Below, piece after piece: positions 35,845 through 45,276 of a DNA stretch of 64,000 bases. The notes beneath the pieces were generated by a model. It was not told the origin of the DNA. It did no database searches and saw only the letters and a program-made list of their open reading frames with translations. This DNA comes from Hydrogenobacter thermophilus TK-6 (GTDB lineage Bacteria > Aquificota > Aquificia > Aquificales > Aquificaceae), in contig NC_013799.1 of NCBI RefSeq assembly GCF_000010785.1, forward strand, positions 1 through 64,000, read 5' to 3'. The translations under genes were made by a program, and so were the position numbers. Within the stretch, counting starts at the first letter, position 1, and every line of letters begins with the position of its first letter.

Positions 35845-38800
35845 ATGTACAAGTTCTTTATACACAGACCTGTAACCACCATCATGTTCATGCTCTCTTT
35901 TGTGCTTTTGGGACTCTATACCTACACCAAGATGCCCGTTGACAGGCTTCCCAATGTAGACTTTCCTATAGTTACCGTAAACACTACCTATACAGGAGCC
36001 AACCCCGATGTGGTGGATACAAATGTCACCAGATACATAGAGGACGAGGTGTCCACCATCAGCGGTATAGATGCCATAGTCTCCCAGAGCTATGCAGGAC
36101 TCTCCCGGGTGACGATAGTTTTTACCCTGGACAAGAACATAGACGTAGGAACTCAGGAGGTAAGAGACGCAGTCCAGAGGGCATACAGGCGCATGCCTGT
36201 AGGTGTGGATCCTCCTGTGGTAAGAAAGGTGGACACAGGCTCTTTTCCCATTCTGGCTGTACACCTGCACTCTAAGAGCGTGGATTATCAGACCCTTGCC
36301 TACTACGCGGACAAGGTGATAAAGAGAGAGTTTCAGAAGGTAAACGGCGTGGGCGATGTGGGACTTGGGGGCTTTAGGGACAATGTGCTGTGGGTGAGGC
36401 TCTATCCCGAAAGGCTCTACTCTTACGGTATTACTCCCGTGGATGTTCTCAGCGCAGTCTCTAAGAATCATCTGGAGGTGCCTACAGGCACCATCTACGG
36501 CAAGGACAAGGAGTACATCATAAGGCTCTACGGCAAAGTCAAAGACCCCAAAGAGCTGGAAAATACTTATCTAAAGGGCAATCTCAGGCTCAGGGATGTG
36601 GGTTTTGTGGAGTTTACGGAGGACGAAAAGAGGGGGATAGCGAGGTTCAAAGGAGAGCAGTCCGTAGCCCTGATAGTCTACAAGCAGTCTGGCTTTAACA
36701 CCGTTGAGGTGGCGGATGCGGTAAAGGCAAGGATGGCTGAGCTAAACAGGGAGCTTCCTCCCGGCATGCGTATGGACATTACCTTTGACGCCAGTGTCTT
36801 TCCCAAAGAGGGTGCTCATGCTGCAGTGGAAGAAATCATAATAGGTAGCCTTTTAACTGCGCTCGTGGTTTTTGTGTTTCTCGGAAGTCTCAGGCTCACG
36901 CTCATACCAGTGTTTGCCATACCGGTTACACTGCTCAGTGCCATAATTTTCCTTTACTACACGGGAAACTCTCTTAACACCTTTACCCTCCTTGCCCTTG
37001 CTGTGGCGGTGGGTATAGTCATAGACGATGCCATAGTGGTCATAGAGAGCATATACAGAAGGAGAGAGATGGGACTTGCACCTCTTGAAGCCGCAGAGGT
37101 CGGCACACGTATAGTAGTATTTGCCCTCCTTGCCTCTACCACATCTCTGGTAATAGTCTTCTTGCCCATAATATTTTTAAAAGGTGTTATAGGTAGCTTC
37201 TTTGGAAGCTTTGCTCTGACCCTTGCGGTAGCCATAGGAGTCTCTTACATAGTAGCCATAAGCTTTACTCCCATGGCGGGTGCAAGGCTCATAACCCAAA
37301 CTCAGGAAAATGTATTCATGAGAGCTTATGAAAAGTTTGAGCTGTTTTTTGATAGAGTCCTAAGGTGGTCTTTAGACCACAAGTTGGTGGTGCTTCTCTT
37401 CTCTATAGCCACCGTTTATATTGGCTTTCTGTTTCTTAAAGCCACCAATAAGGAGTTTTTCCCCCTTACCGACGAGGGGGCTTTCATAGTGAGGTTTGAA
37501 ACCCCCATAGGCTCTTCCTTTGAATACACAGACCAGAAGGCTAAGGAGGTGGAGGCGGTGCTGTCAAGGAATCCCTACATTGACAGGTTTGGCATAGCCA
37601 TAGGTCAGGGAGTGGCGGGAAGACCTGATGTGAACGGCGGACAGGCTTTTATCTTCTTAAAAGACAGGTCGGTAAGACCCCACCAGAAGGTAATAATGGA
37701 CCAGCTTAGAAAAGAGCTTGCAAAGATAAAGGGTATAACAGTAAGCGTGGAAGCCTTCCCCATAGTTGCAGGTGCGGGAAGGCAGACGGACATAACTTAT
37801 GCCATTAGAGGCTCATCTCTTGAGGAGCTTCAGAAGATAGCCAACAAGATGGTGGCTGAGTTCAGGCAAAAGCCCGGCTACAAGGATGTGGACACGGACC
37901 TTCGTCTCAACGAACCACAGATTCAGATAAAAGTAAACAGGGAAAAGCTGGGAGACCTGGGTATAAGCGTTGAGGATGTGGGCACAACTCTTAACATACT
38001 CTTTGGCAAGTACAAGTTTGGCACCTACGAGGTGGGTGGTGAGAGCTACGATGCTTACATAAAGGCACAGCCCGAGTTTGTCAAAAACTGGGAGAACCTT
38101 AAGAAGGTATACCTCAGAGCAAAGGACGGCTCTTTAGTTCCTCTGACGGATGTGGTGAGCCTTACCATAGCACCCGGATATCATGTAATTAACAGGTACG
38201 ACAGACAGTACTCTTTTACCTTCTTTGCTAACCTCTCGGGTAAAGCCTTGGGAGATGCCACTGCGGAGATAGAGTCGTGGCTAAGAAGCAACCTGCCACC
38301 AGGATACTCCTTCGAGCCCACCGGTCAGACAAGGGAGTTTGCCAGAGCGTTTAAAGGTCTTGCTTTTGCGCTGACGGTAGCTCTCGTAGGTATATACATG
38401 GTGCTTGCCAGCCTGTTTGAAAGCTACAGGCATCCCTTTACCGTGCTTCTGACGGTCCCTCTTAGCCTCTCTGGCACTTTTGGACTCTTGTATCTGACAG
38501 GCACATCTCTGAGTGTACCTTCCTACTTTGGAATAATACTGCTCATAGGCATAGTGGTACGGGATGCTGTCCTATTTATAGAGAGAATCATACAGCTTAG
38601 AAAAGAGGGCTACCAGACGAGGCAGGCCATTCTTCAGGCAAGGCGCGAAAGGCTAAGACCTATCCTCATGACCACCTTAACCGTAGTTTTTGCATTACTT
38701 CCCGTGTCATTGGGTCTTACCGCAGGCTCTGAGCTGAGAAAACCCCTGGCGATAGCTGTCATAGGTGGTATAGCTACAGCGCTTCCTCTGAGCCTTCTTG

Positions 38801-38853
38801 TGCTTCCCATAGTTTATGAGCTCTTTGACGGCTTAAAACTCAAAAGAAGGTGA
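35845..38853 (+). CDS. RND-family efflux permease (AcrB/MexB-like)
   Basis: Inner-membrane proton-driven pump, 1002 residues, with 12 TM segments: TM1 (about 9-29), two large periplasmic loops, TM2-6 (about 325-530) and TM8-12 (about 840-990). The proton-relay pair Asp-Asp is in AVGIVIDDAIVVIES (TM4). FFPLTDEGAFIVRFETPIGSS after TM7 is family-typical. The start codon follows TATAATATAAGCC with no ribosome site, so the mRNA appears leaderless. Its adaptor and channel are encoded divergently. Confidence 0.95.
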   Translation: MYKFFIHRPVTTIMFMLSFVLLGLYTYTKMPVDRLPNVDFPIVTVNTTYTGANPDVVDTNVTRYIEDEVSTISGIDAIVSQSYAGLSRVTIVFTLDKNIDVGTQEVRDAVQRAYRRMPVGVDPPVVRKVDTGSFPILAVHLHSKSVDYQTLAYYADKVIKREFQKVNGVGDVGLGGFRDNVLWVRLYPERLYSYGITPVDVLSAVSKNHLEVPTGTIYGKDKEYIIRLYGKVKDPKELENTYLKGNLRLRDVGFVEFTEDEKRGIARFKGEQSVALIVYKQSGFNTVEVADAVKARMAELNRELPPGMRMDITFDASVFPKEGAHAAVEEIIIGSLLTALVVFVFLGSLRLTLIPVFAIPVTLLSAIIFLYYTGNSLNTFTLLALAVAVGIVIDDAIVVIESIYRRREMGLAPLEAAEVGTRIVVFALLASTTSLVIVFLPIIFLKGVIGSFFGSFALTLAVAIGVSYIVAISFTPMAGARLITQTQENVFMRAYEKFELFFDRVLRWSLDHKLVVLLFSIATVYIGFLFLKATNKEFFPLTDEGAFIVRFETPIGSSFEYTDQKAKEVEAVLSRNPYIDRFGIAIGQGVAGRPDVNGGQAFIFLKDRSVRPHQKVIMDQLRKELAKIKGITVSVEAFPIVAGAGRQTDITYAIRGSSLEELQKIANKMVAEFRQKPGYKDVDTDLRLNEPQIQIKVNREKLGDLGISVEDVGTTLNILFGKYKFGTYEVGGESYDAYIKAQPEFVKNWENLKKVYLRAKDGSLVPLTDVVSLTIAPGYHVINRYDRQYSFTFFANLSGKALGDATAEIESWLRSNLPPGYSFEPTGQTREFARAFKGLAFALTVALVGIYMVLASLFESYRHPFTVLLTVPLSLSGTFGLLYLTGTSLSVPSYFGIILLIGIVVRDAVLFIERIIQLRKEGYQTRQAILQARRERLRPILMTTLTVVFALLPVSLGLTAGSELRKPLAIAVIGGIATALPLSLLVLPIVYELFDGLKLKRR

Positions 38854-38909
38854 ACCGCTTAATTTTATCAAGAGTTTTCACAGATTACTGGTTATATAAT
38901 TCTCATGCA

Positions 38910-39560
38910 ATGAGAAAAGAGGATGTTGAAAAAGTCATAGACATTTTAAGGCGAGAGTTTCCCAGGTGGAATGCACCTGTGGTTAGTCTGATAGCACAAA
39001 AGACCGGAGACCCCTTCAGAGTGCTTGTCTGTGCTCTAATATCAACTAGAACAAAAGACGAAACTACAGCAATGGTTTGCAAGAGGCTGTTTGAAAGAAT
39101 AAAAAATGTGGATGACCTTTATAACATAGACGAGGAAGAGCTCTCAAGACTTCTCTATCCTGTAGGTTTTTACAAAAACAAAGCTAAGTTCCTGAAAAGC
39201 ATAGCGGAGGAAATAAAGAAGAACTATAGCTCACAAGTCCCTAATAAGTTGGAGGACCTGCTAAAACTAAAGGGTGTTGGAAGAAAGGTGGCAAATCTGG
39301 TGCTTTCTGAGGGCTACGGCATACCTGCCATATGTGTAGATACGCATGTTCACAGGATCACCAACAGGTGGTGCCTTATAAAGAGTAAGGATCCCGAAGA
39401 GACAGAGAGGAAGCTTACAGAGATCTTACCTGAAAAATATTGGATAGAGTTTAACAAACTTCTGGTGGCGTTTGGTCAAACACTGTGTAAGCCTGTAAAA
39501 CCCTTGTGTGGTGTATGTCCCATAAGAGAATACTGCGAGTATGAGTTTAAGACTTTGTGA
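38910..39560 (+). CDS. nth: Endonuclease III (DNA glycosylase/AP lyase)
   Basis: Base-excision repair enzyme removing oxidised pyrimidines, 216 residues. The helix-hairpin-helix LKGVGRKVANLVL holds the catalytic lysine, VDTHVHRITNR the catalytic aspartate, and the C-terminal cysteines in CKPVKPLCGVCPIREYC follow the C-x6-C-x2-C-x5-C 4Fe-4S pattern. The frame is open back to a GTG at 38850, overlapping the RND stop. The extra 20 residues are unlike the family, and a TATAAT at 38895-38900 points to a start at the ATG at 38910. The start remains uncertain. Confidence 0.92.
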   Translation: MRKEDVEKVIDILRREFPRWNAPVVSLIAQKTGDPFRVLVCALISTRTKDETTAMVCKRLFERIKNVDDLYNIDEEELSRLLYPVGFYKNKAKFLKSIAEEIKKNYSSQVPNKLEDLLKLKGVGRKVANLVLSEGYGIPAICVDTHVHRITNRWCLIKSKDPEETERKLTEILPEKYWIEFNKLLVAFGQTLCKPVKPLCGVCPIREYCEYEFKTL

Positions 39561-39578
39561 AGCATAAATTATTAAACT

Positions 39579-40436
39579 ATGGCTGATATAAAAAAGAGGC
39601 TTCCTTGCAATGTCCCGGGAGATTTTTTTGTGGATGCCAGTTGTATAGACTGCGATATATGTACCGAGATAGCACCTGCCATATTTGGCAAAGGTAAAGA
39701 TAGTGCCTGCGTCATAAAACAACCTAAAGCTAAGGAAGAAGAAGAAAAAGCTCTCATGGCTCTTCTTTCATGCCCTGTTGGAGCCATAGGTACAAGGAGC
39801 AAGGAAGGAGTGCGCGAAGTTATAAAAAAGTTCCCAGCAAAGATAGAAGATGGCGTATACAGATGTGGGCTATCCTCCAAAAAGTCCTACGGTGCCATGA
39901 GCTACTTTATTTTGCACCCTGACGGCAATTGGATGATAGATAGCCCAAGAGAAAACGCCCACCTTCTCAAAAACATAGCATCCTTAGGAGGATTAAAATA
40001 CATATTTTTGACGCACGAGGACGATGTGGCGGATGCTGAGTTTTATGCAAAGGCTTTTAACGCACAGGTCATTATACACGAAAGGGACGCACACGCATAT
40101 CCCAAGGCGGACATAAAAGTCAGCGGAGATGACCCCACCAACATGGGCGACTTTACCATAATACCAACACCCGGACACACAGCAGGTCATATGGTACTCC
40201 TTTACAAGAACTTTCTCTTTACTGGAGACCATCTGTGGTATTCTCCCGAAAGAAAAAGGCTGTGGGCTTCAGAAGAGTACTGCTGGTACTCGTGGAGCCA
40301 TCAGTTAAAGTCCATAAAAAGGCTACTTGATTTTAGGTTTGAGTGGGTGCTTCCAGGTCACGGCAGAAGTATAAAGATGAGCCATAAGGAGATAAAAAGA
40401 CAAATAAAAGAACTGCTTCTGATGTATAATTTCTGA
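39579..40436 (+). CDS. Ferredoxin-metallo-beta-lactamase fold fusion protein
   Basis: Two-domain protein of 285 residues. The N-terminal ferredoxin-like domain (about 1-75) has CIDCDIC and a distal CPVGAIG, enough for one 4Fe-4S cluster. The MBL-fold domain (about 90-285) has metal motifs THEDDVAD, PTPGHTAGHM, FTGDHLWY and LPGHGRS. The first motif is HxDDxxD rather than the standard HxHxDH, leaving one histidine absent. Such fusions are known in cyanobacteria and other bacteria but their reaction is not established; redox-linked hydrolysis is a guess. Confidence 0.85.
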   Translation: MADIKKRLPCNVPGDFFVDASCIDCDICTEIAPAIFGKGKDSACVIKQPKAKEEEEKALMALLSCPVGAIGTRSKEGVREVIKKFPAKIEDGVYRCGLSSKKSYGAMSYFILHPDGNWMIDSPRENAHLLKNIASLGGLKYIFLTHEDDVADAEFYAKAFNAQVIIHERDAHAYPKADIKVSGDDPTNMGDFTIIPTPGHTAGHMVLLYKNFLFTGDHLWYSPERKRLWASEEYCWYSWSHQLKSIKRLLDFRFEWVLPGHGRSIKMSHKEIKRQIKELLLMYNF

Positions 40437-40444
40437 GTTTCCGT

Positions 40445-41476
40445 ATGGCAAAGAAGGTCTTGGCTGTTTTCACAGATTCGGAGCAAACAGCCAAAATGCT
40501 TTCAGAAATAGCAGAGCGCTATAGCCTTAAGTGTAAGGTTATAAGCAGCGTTGCTTTACTATCTGCGGATAACGAAGAGGATATCCTTGAGCTACTTTTA
40601 GATGCGGACCGGGAGATGGTGAAAGGTTTTAGGTACTTACTGCTCAGTTCAGAAAAACCCATAGAGGTTTCCACGGACTTTTTGTTAAGGGAAGTACCCC
40701 ACACGCTAAATTTGGAAGAACTTCTTGATAAGCTTATATACGGCGTCATAGGAGATGTTTTTTACAATGTAAAGATTGCTTTCCACCCCATACTTGATCT
40801 CAAAAATGGTAAAGTTTTTGCTTGCGAAGCTCTCTGCAGACCACCCATAAAAATTACAGACCTCCTTGAGGTGGGGAGGTCCACTTCTACATACACGGAA
40901 GAATTTTGCAGAAGTAAAGCTATAAAAGAGGCAGGAGAAAAGCTTAATGGGGAAATAAAGCTCTTTATAAACTTCCATCCGAGATTTTTAACGGATCCCT
41001 TTAGAACTTTCGGGGATTTTATATCTATGGCAGTATCTTATAACTTCAAGCCATCAAGAATAGTGATTGAACTTACCGAACATGAAAAGCTAGAACTCAG
41101 TAGCGTGAGAGGTTTTATAAACTTTCTAAAAGAGGAAGGGGTAAAGGTTGCCCTTGACGATGTGGGAAGTGGATACTCTGGGCTTTTTTATCTTTCTGAG
41201 CTACAGCCAGATTATATAAAGATAGATATGGAGCTAATAAGGGATATACACAGGAATAACTTTAAGAAGGTGATAGTGGGACATCTTATTAAGATGGCAC
41301 ACTCAGAGGGTATTAAGGTGGTGTGTGAAGGTATAGAAAAGAAGGAAGAGCTTGATTGGGTAAAGTATGCTGGAGCGGATTACGGTCAGGGTTATCTCTT
41401 CACAAAACCTACAGATAAACCAGATATCGCAGCTGTAGAAGGGATGGCAAAGGAACTTTTGGCTCTTGACGCTTAA
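40445..41476 (+). CDS. EAL-domain c-di-GMP phosphodiesterase
   Basis: A 343-residue protein. Residues about 110-340 form an EAL domain with the signature ACEALCRPP, catalytic glutamate in ELTEHE, metal-binding DDVGSGYSGLFYLSELQPDYIKID, and VVCEGIE plus GQGYLF. All core residues seem present, so it should hydrolyse c-di-GMP to pGpG. The first ~105 residues match no sensor domain I recognise. It may balance the PAS-GGDEF cyclase encoded at 61235. Confidence 0.9.
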   Translation: MAKKVLAVFTDSEQTAKMLSEIAERYSLKCKVISSVALLSADNEEDILELLLDADREMVKGFRYLLLSSEKPIEVSTDFLLREVPHTLNLEELLDKLIYGVIGDVFYNVKIAFHPILDLKNGKVFACEALCRPPIKITDLLEVGRSTSTYTEEFCRSKAIKEAGEKLNGEIKLFINFHPRFLTDPFRTFGDFISMAVSYNFKPSRIVIELTEHEKLELSSVRGFINFLKEEGVKVALDDVGSGYSGLFYLSELQPDYIKIDMELIRDIHRNNFKKVIVGHLIKMAHSEGIKVVCEGIEKKEELDWVKYAGADYGQGYLFTKPTDKPDIAAVEGMAKELLALDA

Positions 41477-41494
41477 TTTTAAAGGGGATAAAAT
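41466..41494 (+). promoter_or_regulatory. Promoter of proA
   Basis: TTGACG (41466-41471), a 17-base spacer and TAAAAT (41489-41494), lying nine bases before the proA ATG. The -35 box overlaps the end of the EAL gene. Confidence 0.65.
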
Positions 41495-41503
41495 TAAGCC
41501 GTT

Positions 41504-42829
41504 ATGAGCATTGAAGTTAAAAGCTACGCGGAGGAAAAGGTAGAAAGGGTAAGAAGGGTTCTACGCGAGCTTGTAGCTTTAAAGACGGAGGTAAAAAATA
41601 GAGCTTTGCTTACTGCCGCAGAACTCATAAACGGCAAAAGGTCTTTTATTAAAGAGGAGAATGCAAAGGATGTAGAGTACGCAAAGAGCATTGGTTTATC
41701 CTCAGCAGTTATTGACAGGCTTGTCCTCAACGATAAGAGAATAGACGGCATAATAAAGGTGTTAAAGGATGTGGCTTCTCTGCCTGATCCCGTGGGTGAG
41801 ATTACAAGAATGTGGACTCTTCCCAACGGCTTAAAGGTAGGAAGGATGAGAGTACCTTTGGGAGTGATATTTATAATCTATGAAGCAAGACCTAATGTAA
41901 CGGTGGAAGCTGCATCTCTGTGTATGAAGTCATCCAATGCAGTTATTCTAAGAGGTGGAAAGGAGGCGATAAACTCCAACAGGGCGCTGGTAAGCATATT
42001 AAAAGAGGCGTCAAGGGAGGTAGGATTTCCAGAGGATGCTATTGAGTTTATAGACAGACCCGAAAGAGAGATAGTGTGGGAACTTTTGCAGATGGAGGGC
42101 AAAATAGATGTAGCCATACCAAGGGGAGGCGAGAGCCTCATAAGAGCTGTGGCTGAGAAGGCAAAGGTGCCAGTTATAAAGCACTACAAGGGCGTGTGCA
42201 ACATATATGTGGACGAAGAGGCGGACCTGAGCAAAGCTTATCACATAGTTTATAATGCAAAAGTTCAAAGACCTTCTGTTTGCAATGCGGTGGAAAATCT
42301 CATAATACACAGAAGGATACTCAGGGACTTCTTCCCACGCATGGCTTACATTTTAGGCAAAGCAGGTGTGGAGCTAAGGTGCGATGAGGAGAGTCTTTCT
42401 TTGATAAAGTCAGACCCCAGGCTTTCTTTTGTAAAGGCTACTCCTGCAAGAGAGGAGGATTACTACGAGGAGTTTCTGGACCTTATCCTTGCGGTAAAGG
42501 TGGTGGGAAGCTTGGAGGAAGCCATAGAGTTTATAGAAAAGTACGGTTCAAAGCACTCGGATGCCATAATAACCGAAAACTACACTAAGGCTATGAAGTT
42601 TTTAAATGAGGTGGACTCGGCGGCGGTTTATGTGAATGCTTCCACCAGGTTCACCGACGGCAACGAGTTTGGCCTTGGTGCGGAGATGGGCATATCCACC
42701 GACAAAGTGCACGCAAGGGGTCCCATGGCTCTTGAGGAGCTTACCATTCAGAAGTTCATAATTTTTGGAAATGGGCAATTAAGGGACAATGTGGGCGTAC
42801 CTGAAGAGATTATGAAAGAGCTATTGTAA
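41504..42829 (+). CDS. proA: Gamma-glutamyl phosphate reductase ProA
   Basis: NADPH-dependent enzyme of proline synthesis, reducing gamma-glutamyl phosphate to glutamate semialdehyde, 441 residues. It belongs to the aldehyde dehydrogenase superfamily. The catalytic cysteine is Cys260 in [36 protein letters not shown] and [19 protein letters not shown] are family signatures. Its start codon lies nine bases after a good -10 box, with no clear ribosome site. It converges on glgB with a 20-base overlap. Confidence 0.96.
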   Translation: MSIEVKSYAEEKVERVRRVLRELVALKTEVKNRALLTAAELINGKRSFIKEENAKDVEYAKSIGLSSAVIDRLVLNDKRIDGIIKVLKDVASLPDPVGEITRMWTLPNGLKVGRMRVPLGVIFIIYEARPNVTVEAASLCMKSSNAVILRGGKEAINSNRALVSILKEASREVGFPEDAIEFIDRPEREIVWELLQMEGKIDVAIPRGGESLIRAVAEKAKVPVIKHYKGVCNIYVDEEADLSKAYHIVYNAKVQRPSVCNAVENLIIHRRILRDFFPRMAYILGKAGVELRCDEESLSLIKSDPRLSFVKATPAREEDYYEEFLDLILAVKVVGSLEEAIEFIEKYGSKHSDAIITENYTKAMKFLNEVDSAAVYVNASTRFTDGNEFGLGAEMGISTDKVHARGPMALEELTIQKFIIFGNGQLRDNVGVPEEIMKELL

Positions 42830-44690
42830 AGTAAAGCCCTGCAAGAGATGGAAGCGTCAAGCAAATAGAGTAAGGTCTTCCATGGAAAGGTACATCTTCC
42901 GTGTGAACCGCTTCCGTATCTCCATGCCCAGAGCCACCGTACTCCAGCGCATCGCTGTTTATGATCTTCTTCCAAAAGCCCCTGTAGGGAACACCTATTC
43001 TGTAGTTGTATCTTGGCACAGGAGTGAAGTTAAAGACTGATAGAAAGATGTTTTTACCTGACCTGTCCTTCCTCAGAAAGCTTATCACACTTTGATCCGT
43101 GTCAGAAAAATCAATCCACTCAAAGCCTTCATGACTGAAATCAAGCTCATAAAGAGCTGGATTTTCTTTCACTACTCTGTTTAGGTCCCTTACCAACTTC
43201 TGCACTCCTCTGTGGGTGGAGTGCTCCAGCAAAAACCAATCCAGACCCCTATCGTGATTCCACTCATCCCACTGACCAAACTCTCCTCCCATAAAGAGAA
43301 GTTTTTTACCCGGATGCGCGTACATGTAAGTTAGTAAAAGCCTTAAATTGGCAAACTTCTGCCACCAGTCCTTTGGCATTTTGTTTATTAGCGACCCCTT
43401 ACCATACACCACCTCATCATGAGAAAGAACCAGCACAAAGTTTTCTGAGAAGGCATACCACAGACTGAAGGCGAGCTTGTCCTGATGGTACTTTCTGTGT
43501 ATGGGGTCCTTTGAAAAATAAAAGAGGGTGTCGTGCATCCAACCCATATTCCACTTCATACCAAAGCCAAGACCGCCCAGGTATGTGGGTTTTGTCACCA
43601 TGGGCCAGGCTGTGGACTCCTCCGCTATGGTCTGAATGCCCGGAAAGTCCCTGTAGAGGCACTCGTTTAGTTTTCTTATAAACTCAATTGCCTCAAGGTT
43701 TTCCTTACCGCCATAGATGTTGGGCACCCACTCGCCGGGTTTTCTGGAGTAGTCCAGGTAGAGCATGGAGGCTACCGCATCCACCCTTATGCCGTCCGCG
43801 TGATAAATGCCGAGCCAAAAATGCGCTGAAGAGAGAAGGAAGGACCTAACCTCGGGCTTGGAGTAGTCAAATATGTAGCTGTTCCAGTCAGGATGGTATC
43901 TCTTCCTGAAGTCCTCATACTCGTAAAGGTGCGTGCCATCAAAGTATGCAAGCGCATGTCCATCCGTGGGAAAGTGAGAAGGCACCCAGTCCAGAATTAC
44001 ACCAATACCTTCTTGATGTAATCTATCTATGAGATACATAAAGTCCTGCGGTGTTCCGTATCTGGAGGTGGGAGCAAAGTAGCCAGTAATCTGATACCCC
44101 CACGAGCCATAAAAGGGATGCTCCATGACAGGCAGAAACTCCACATGGGTAAAGCCCATCTCCTTGATGTATTCCACCAGCTCCTCGGCCAGCTCTCTGT
44201 AGCTCAAAGACTCCCACCCTTTCTTTTTCCACGAGCCAAGGTGCACCTCGTAAATCAACCAAGGTGAATCCAGAGCGTTCTTTTTGTGCCTTTCTTTCAT
44301 CCACTCTTGGTCTTTCCACTGGTAGCTAAGGTCCCACACTATGCTGGCGGTTTTGGGAGAAACCTCAAAGAAAAAACCGAAAGGGTCCGCCTTTTCCGCT
44401 TCATAACCGCTCTTTGACACTATAAAGTACTTGTAGAGGTCCCCCACTCTTGCCTTTTCTACAAATCCTTCCCATATGCCAGAGCCATCTTCCCTGAGCT
44501 TTAGAGGGTTTGCCCCTCTGTCCCAGCTGTTGAAGCTTCCTACAACGGAAACATACCTGGCGTTAGGTGCCCAGACCGCAAAGTAAACACCTCCTTCTAA
44601 TGGGTGAGCACCAAGCTTTTCGTAAAGCCTGCAGTGGCTACCTTCTTTAAAAAGATAAATGTCATAATCTGTGATCATAGATAAATTCAT
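42810..44690 (-). CDS. glgB: 1,4-alpha-glucan branching enzyme GlgB
   Basis: GH13 enzyme of glycogen synthesis, about 626 residues. An N-terminal CBM48 domain ([23 protein letters not shown]) precedes the (beta/alpha)8 barrel. Motifs include [25 protein letters not shown], the nucleophile in [15 protein letters not shown], the acid/base in IAEESTAWP, and [14 protein letters not shown]. The open frame reaches 44774 but would overlap the divergent ykgJ-like gene. I prefer the ATG at 44690, seven bases after TATATT. Another in-frame ATG at 44678 is possible. Confidence 0.94.
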   Translation of the reverse strand: MNLSMITDYDIYLFKEGSHCRLYEKLGAHPLEGGVYFAVWAPNARYVSVVGSFNSWDRGANPLKLREDGSGIWEGFVEKARVGDLYKYFIVSKSGYEAEKADPFGFFFEVSPKTASIVWDLSYQWKDQEWMKERHKKNALDSPWLIYEVHLGSWKKKGWESLSYRELAEELVEYIKEMGFTHVEFLPVMEHPFYGSWGYQITGYFAPTSRYGTPQDFMYLIDRLHQEGIGVILDWVPSHFPTDGHALAYFDGTHLYEYEDFRKRYHPDWNSYIFDYSKPEVRSFLLSSAHFWLGIYHADGIRVDAVASMLYLDYSRKPGEWVPNIYGGKENLEAIEFIRKLNECLYRDFPGIQTIAEESTAWPMVTKPTYLGGLGFGMKWNMGWMHDTLFYFSKDPIHRKYHQDKLAFSLWYAFSENFVLVLSHDEVVYGKGSLINKMPKDWWQKFANLRLLLTYMYAHPGKKLLFMGGEFGQWDEWNHDRGLDWFLLEHSTHRGVQKLVRDLNRVVKENPALYELDFSHEGFEWIDFSDTDQSVISFLRKDRSGKNIFLSVFNFTPVPRYNYRIGVPYRGFWKKIINSDALEYGGSGHGDTEAVHTEDVPFHGRPYSICLTLPSLAGLYFTIALS

Positions 44691-44697
44691 GTAAAAG

Positions 44698-44703
44698 AAT
44701 ATA
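44698..44703 (-). promoter_or_regulatory. -10 box of glgB, leaderless layout
   Basis: TATATT on the minus strand, then seven bases, then the ATG at 44690. A plus-strand TATACA at 44707-44712, six bases before the ATG at 44719, would serve the divergent gene. Confidence 0.5.
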
Positions 44704-44718
44704 AAATATACAGGCATT

Positions 44719-45276
44719 ATGGAAGAGTTGCAAACAGAGAGGGAAGACAGGTTGGAAGCCATCATTGAGGACATCTACCGCTCTACGGGACACTTTGACA
44801 TAGGGTGCTCTGAGCTGGGTTGCTTTTTGTGCGCCAAGGGTGGCAAAAAATCTGCGGAGTGCCAGAGACTCCAAGAAGCAGTTGTGCTTCTGCCCACAGA
44901 AAACCGTGTTATTAAGAAGCTCAATTCTGCATGCTTTCCCGAGATAAGCGTGAACGGTTTTAGCATAGGCTTTCTGGCTCCCGAGCAGGACTGCCCTTTT
45001 AACATGGACGGTTTTTGTGGTATTCACGGAAAGCACCCCATAGACTGCAGGAGCTTCCCGATAGTCCCCTCCGTAAACGAAAGGGGGGATCTTATCATCT
45101 CCATATCCTTAAAGTGTCCCACCGTTCCACCTTGGGACTTTGTCAAAACTTGGGTAGAAAACTGGAAGAAGCTCTGGGAGCTTTTGCCAAGGGAGTGGTT
45201 CAGGTTTTACTCTGAGGTGCCAACAAATCCCTTAAAACCCATTGCCATATTTAGACTTAAGGAGAAGCATCTTTGA
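44719..45276 (+). CDS. YkgJ-family cysteine-cluster protein
   Basis: A 185-residue protein of the YkgJ (putative zinc- or iron-chelating) family. Conserved cysteines occur in [16 protein letters not shown] (about 31-46) and [27 protein letters not shown] (about 92-118). The function is unknown. The start is preceded by TATACA six bases upstream and no ribosome site. It converges on mutS with a 20-base overlap. Confidence 0.8.
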   Translation: MEELQTEREDRLEAIIEDIYRSTGHFDIGCSELGCFLCAKGGKKSAECQRLQEAVVLLPTENRVIKKLNSACFPEISVNGFSIGFLAPEQDCPFNMDGFCGIHGKHPIDCRSFPIVPSVNERGDLIISISLKCPTVPPWDFVKTWVENWKKLWELLPREWFRFYSEVPTNPLKPIAIFRLKEKHL

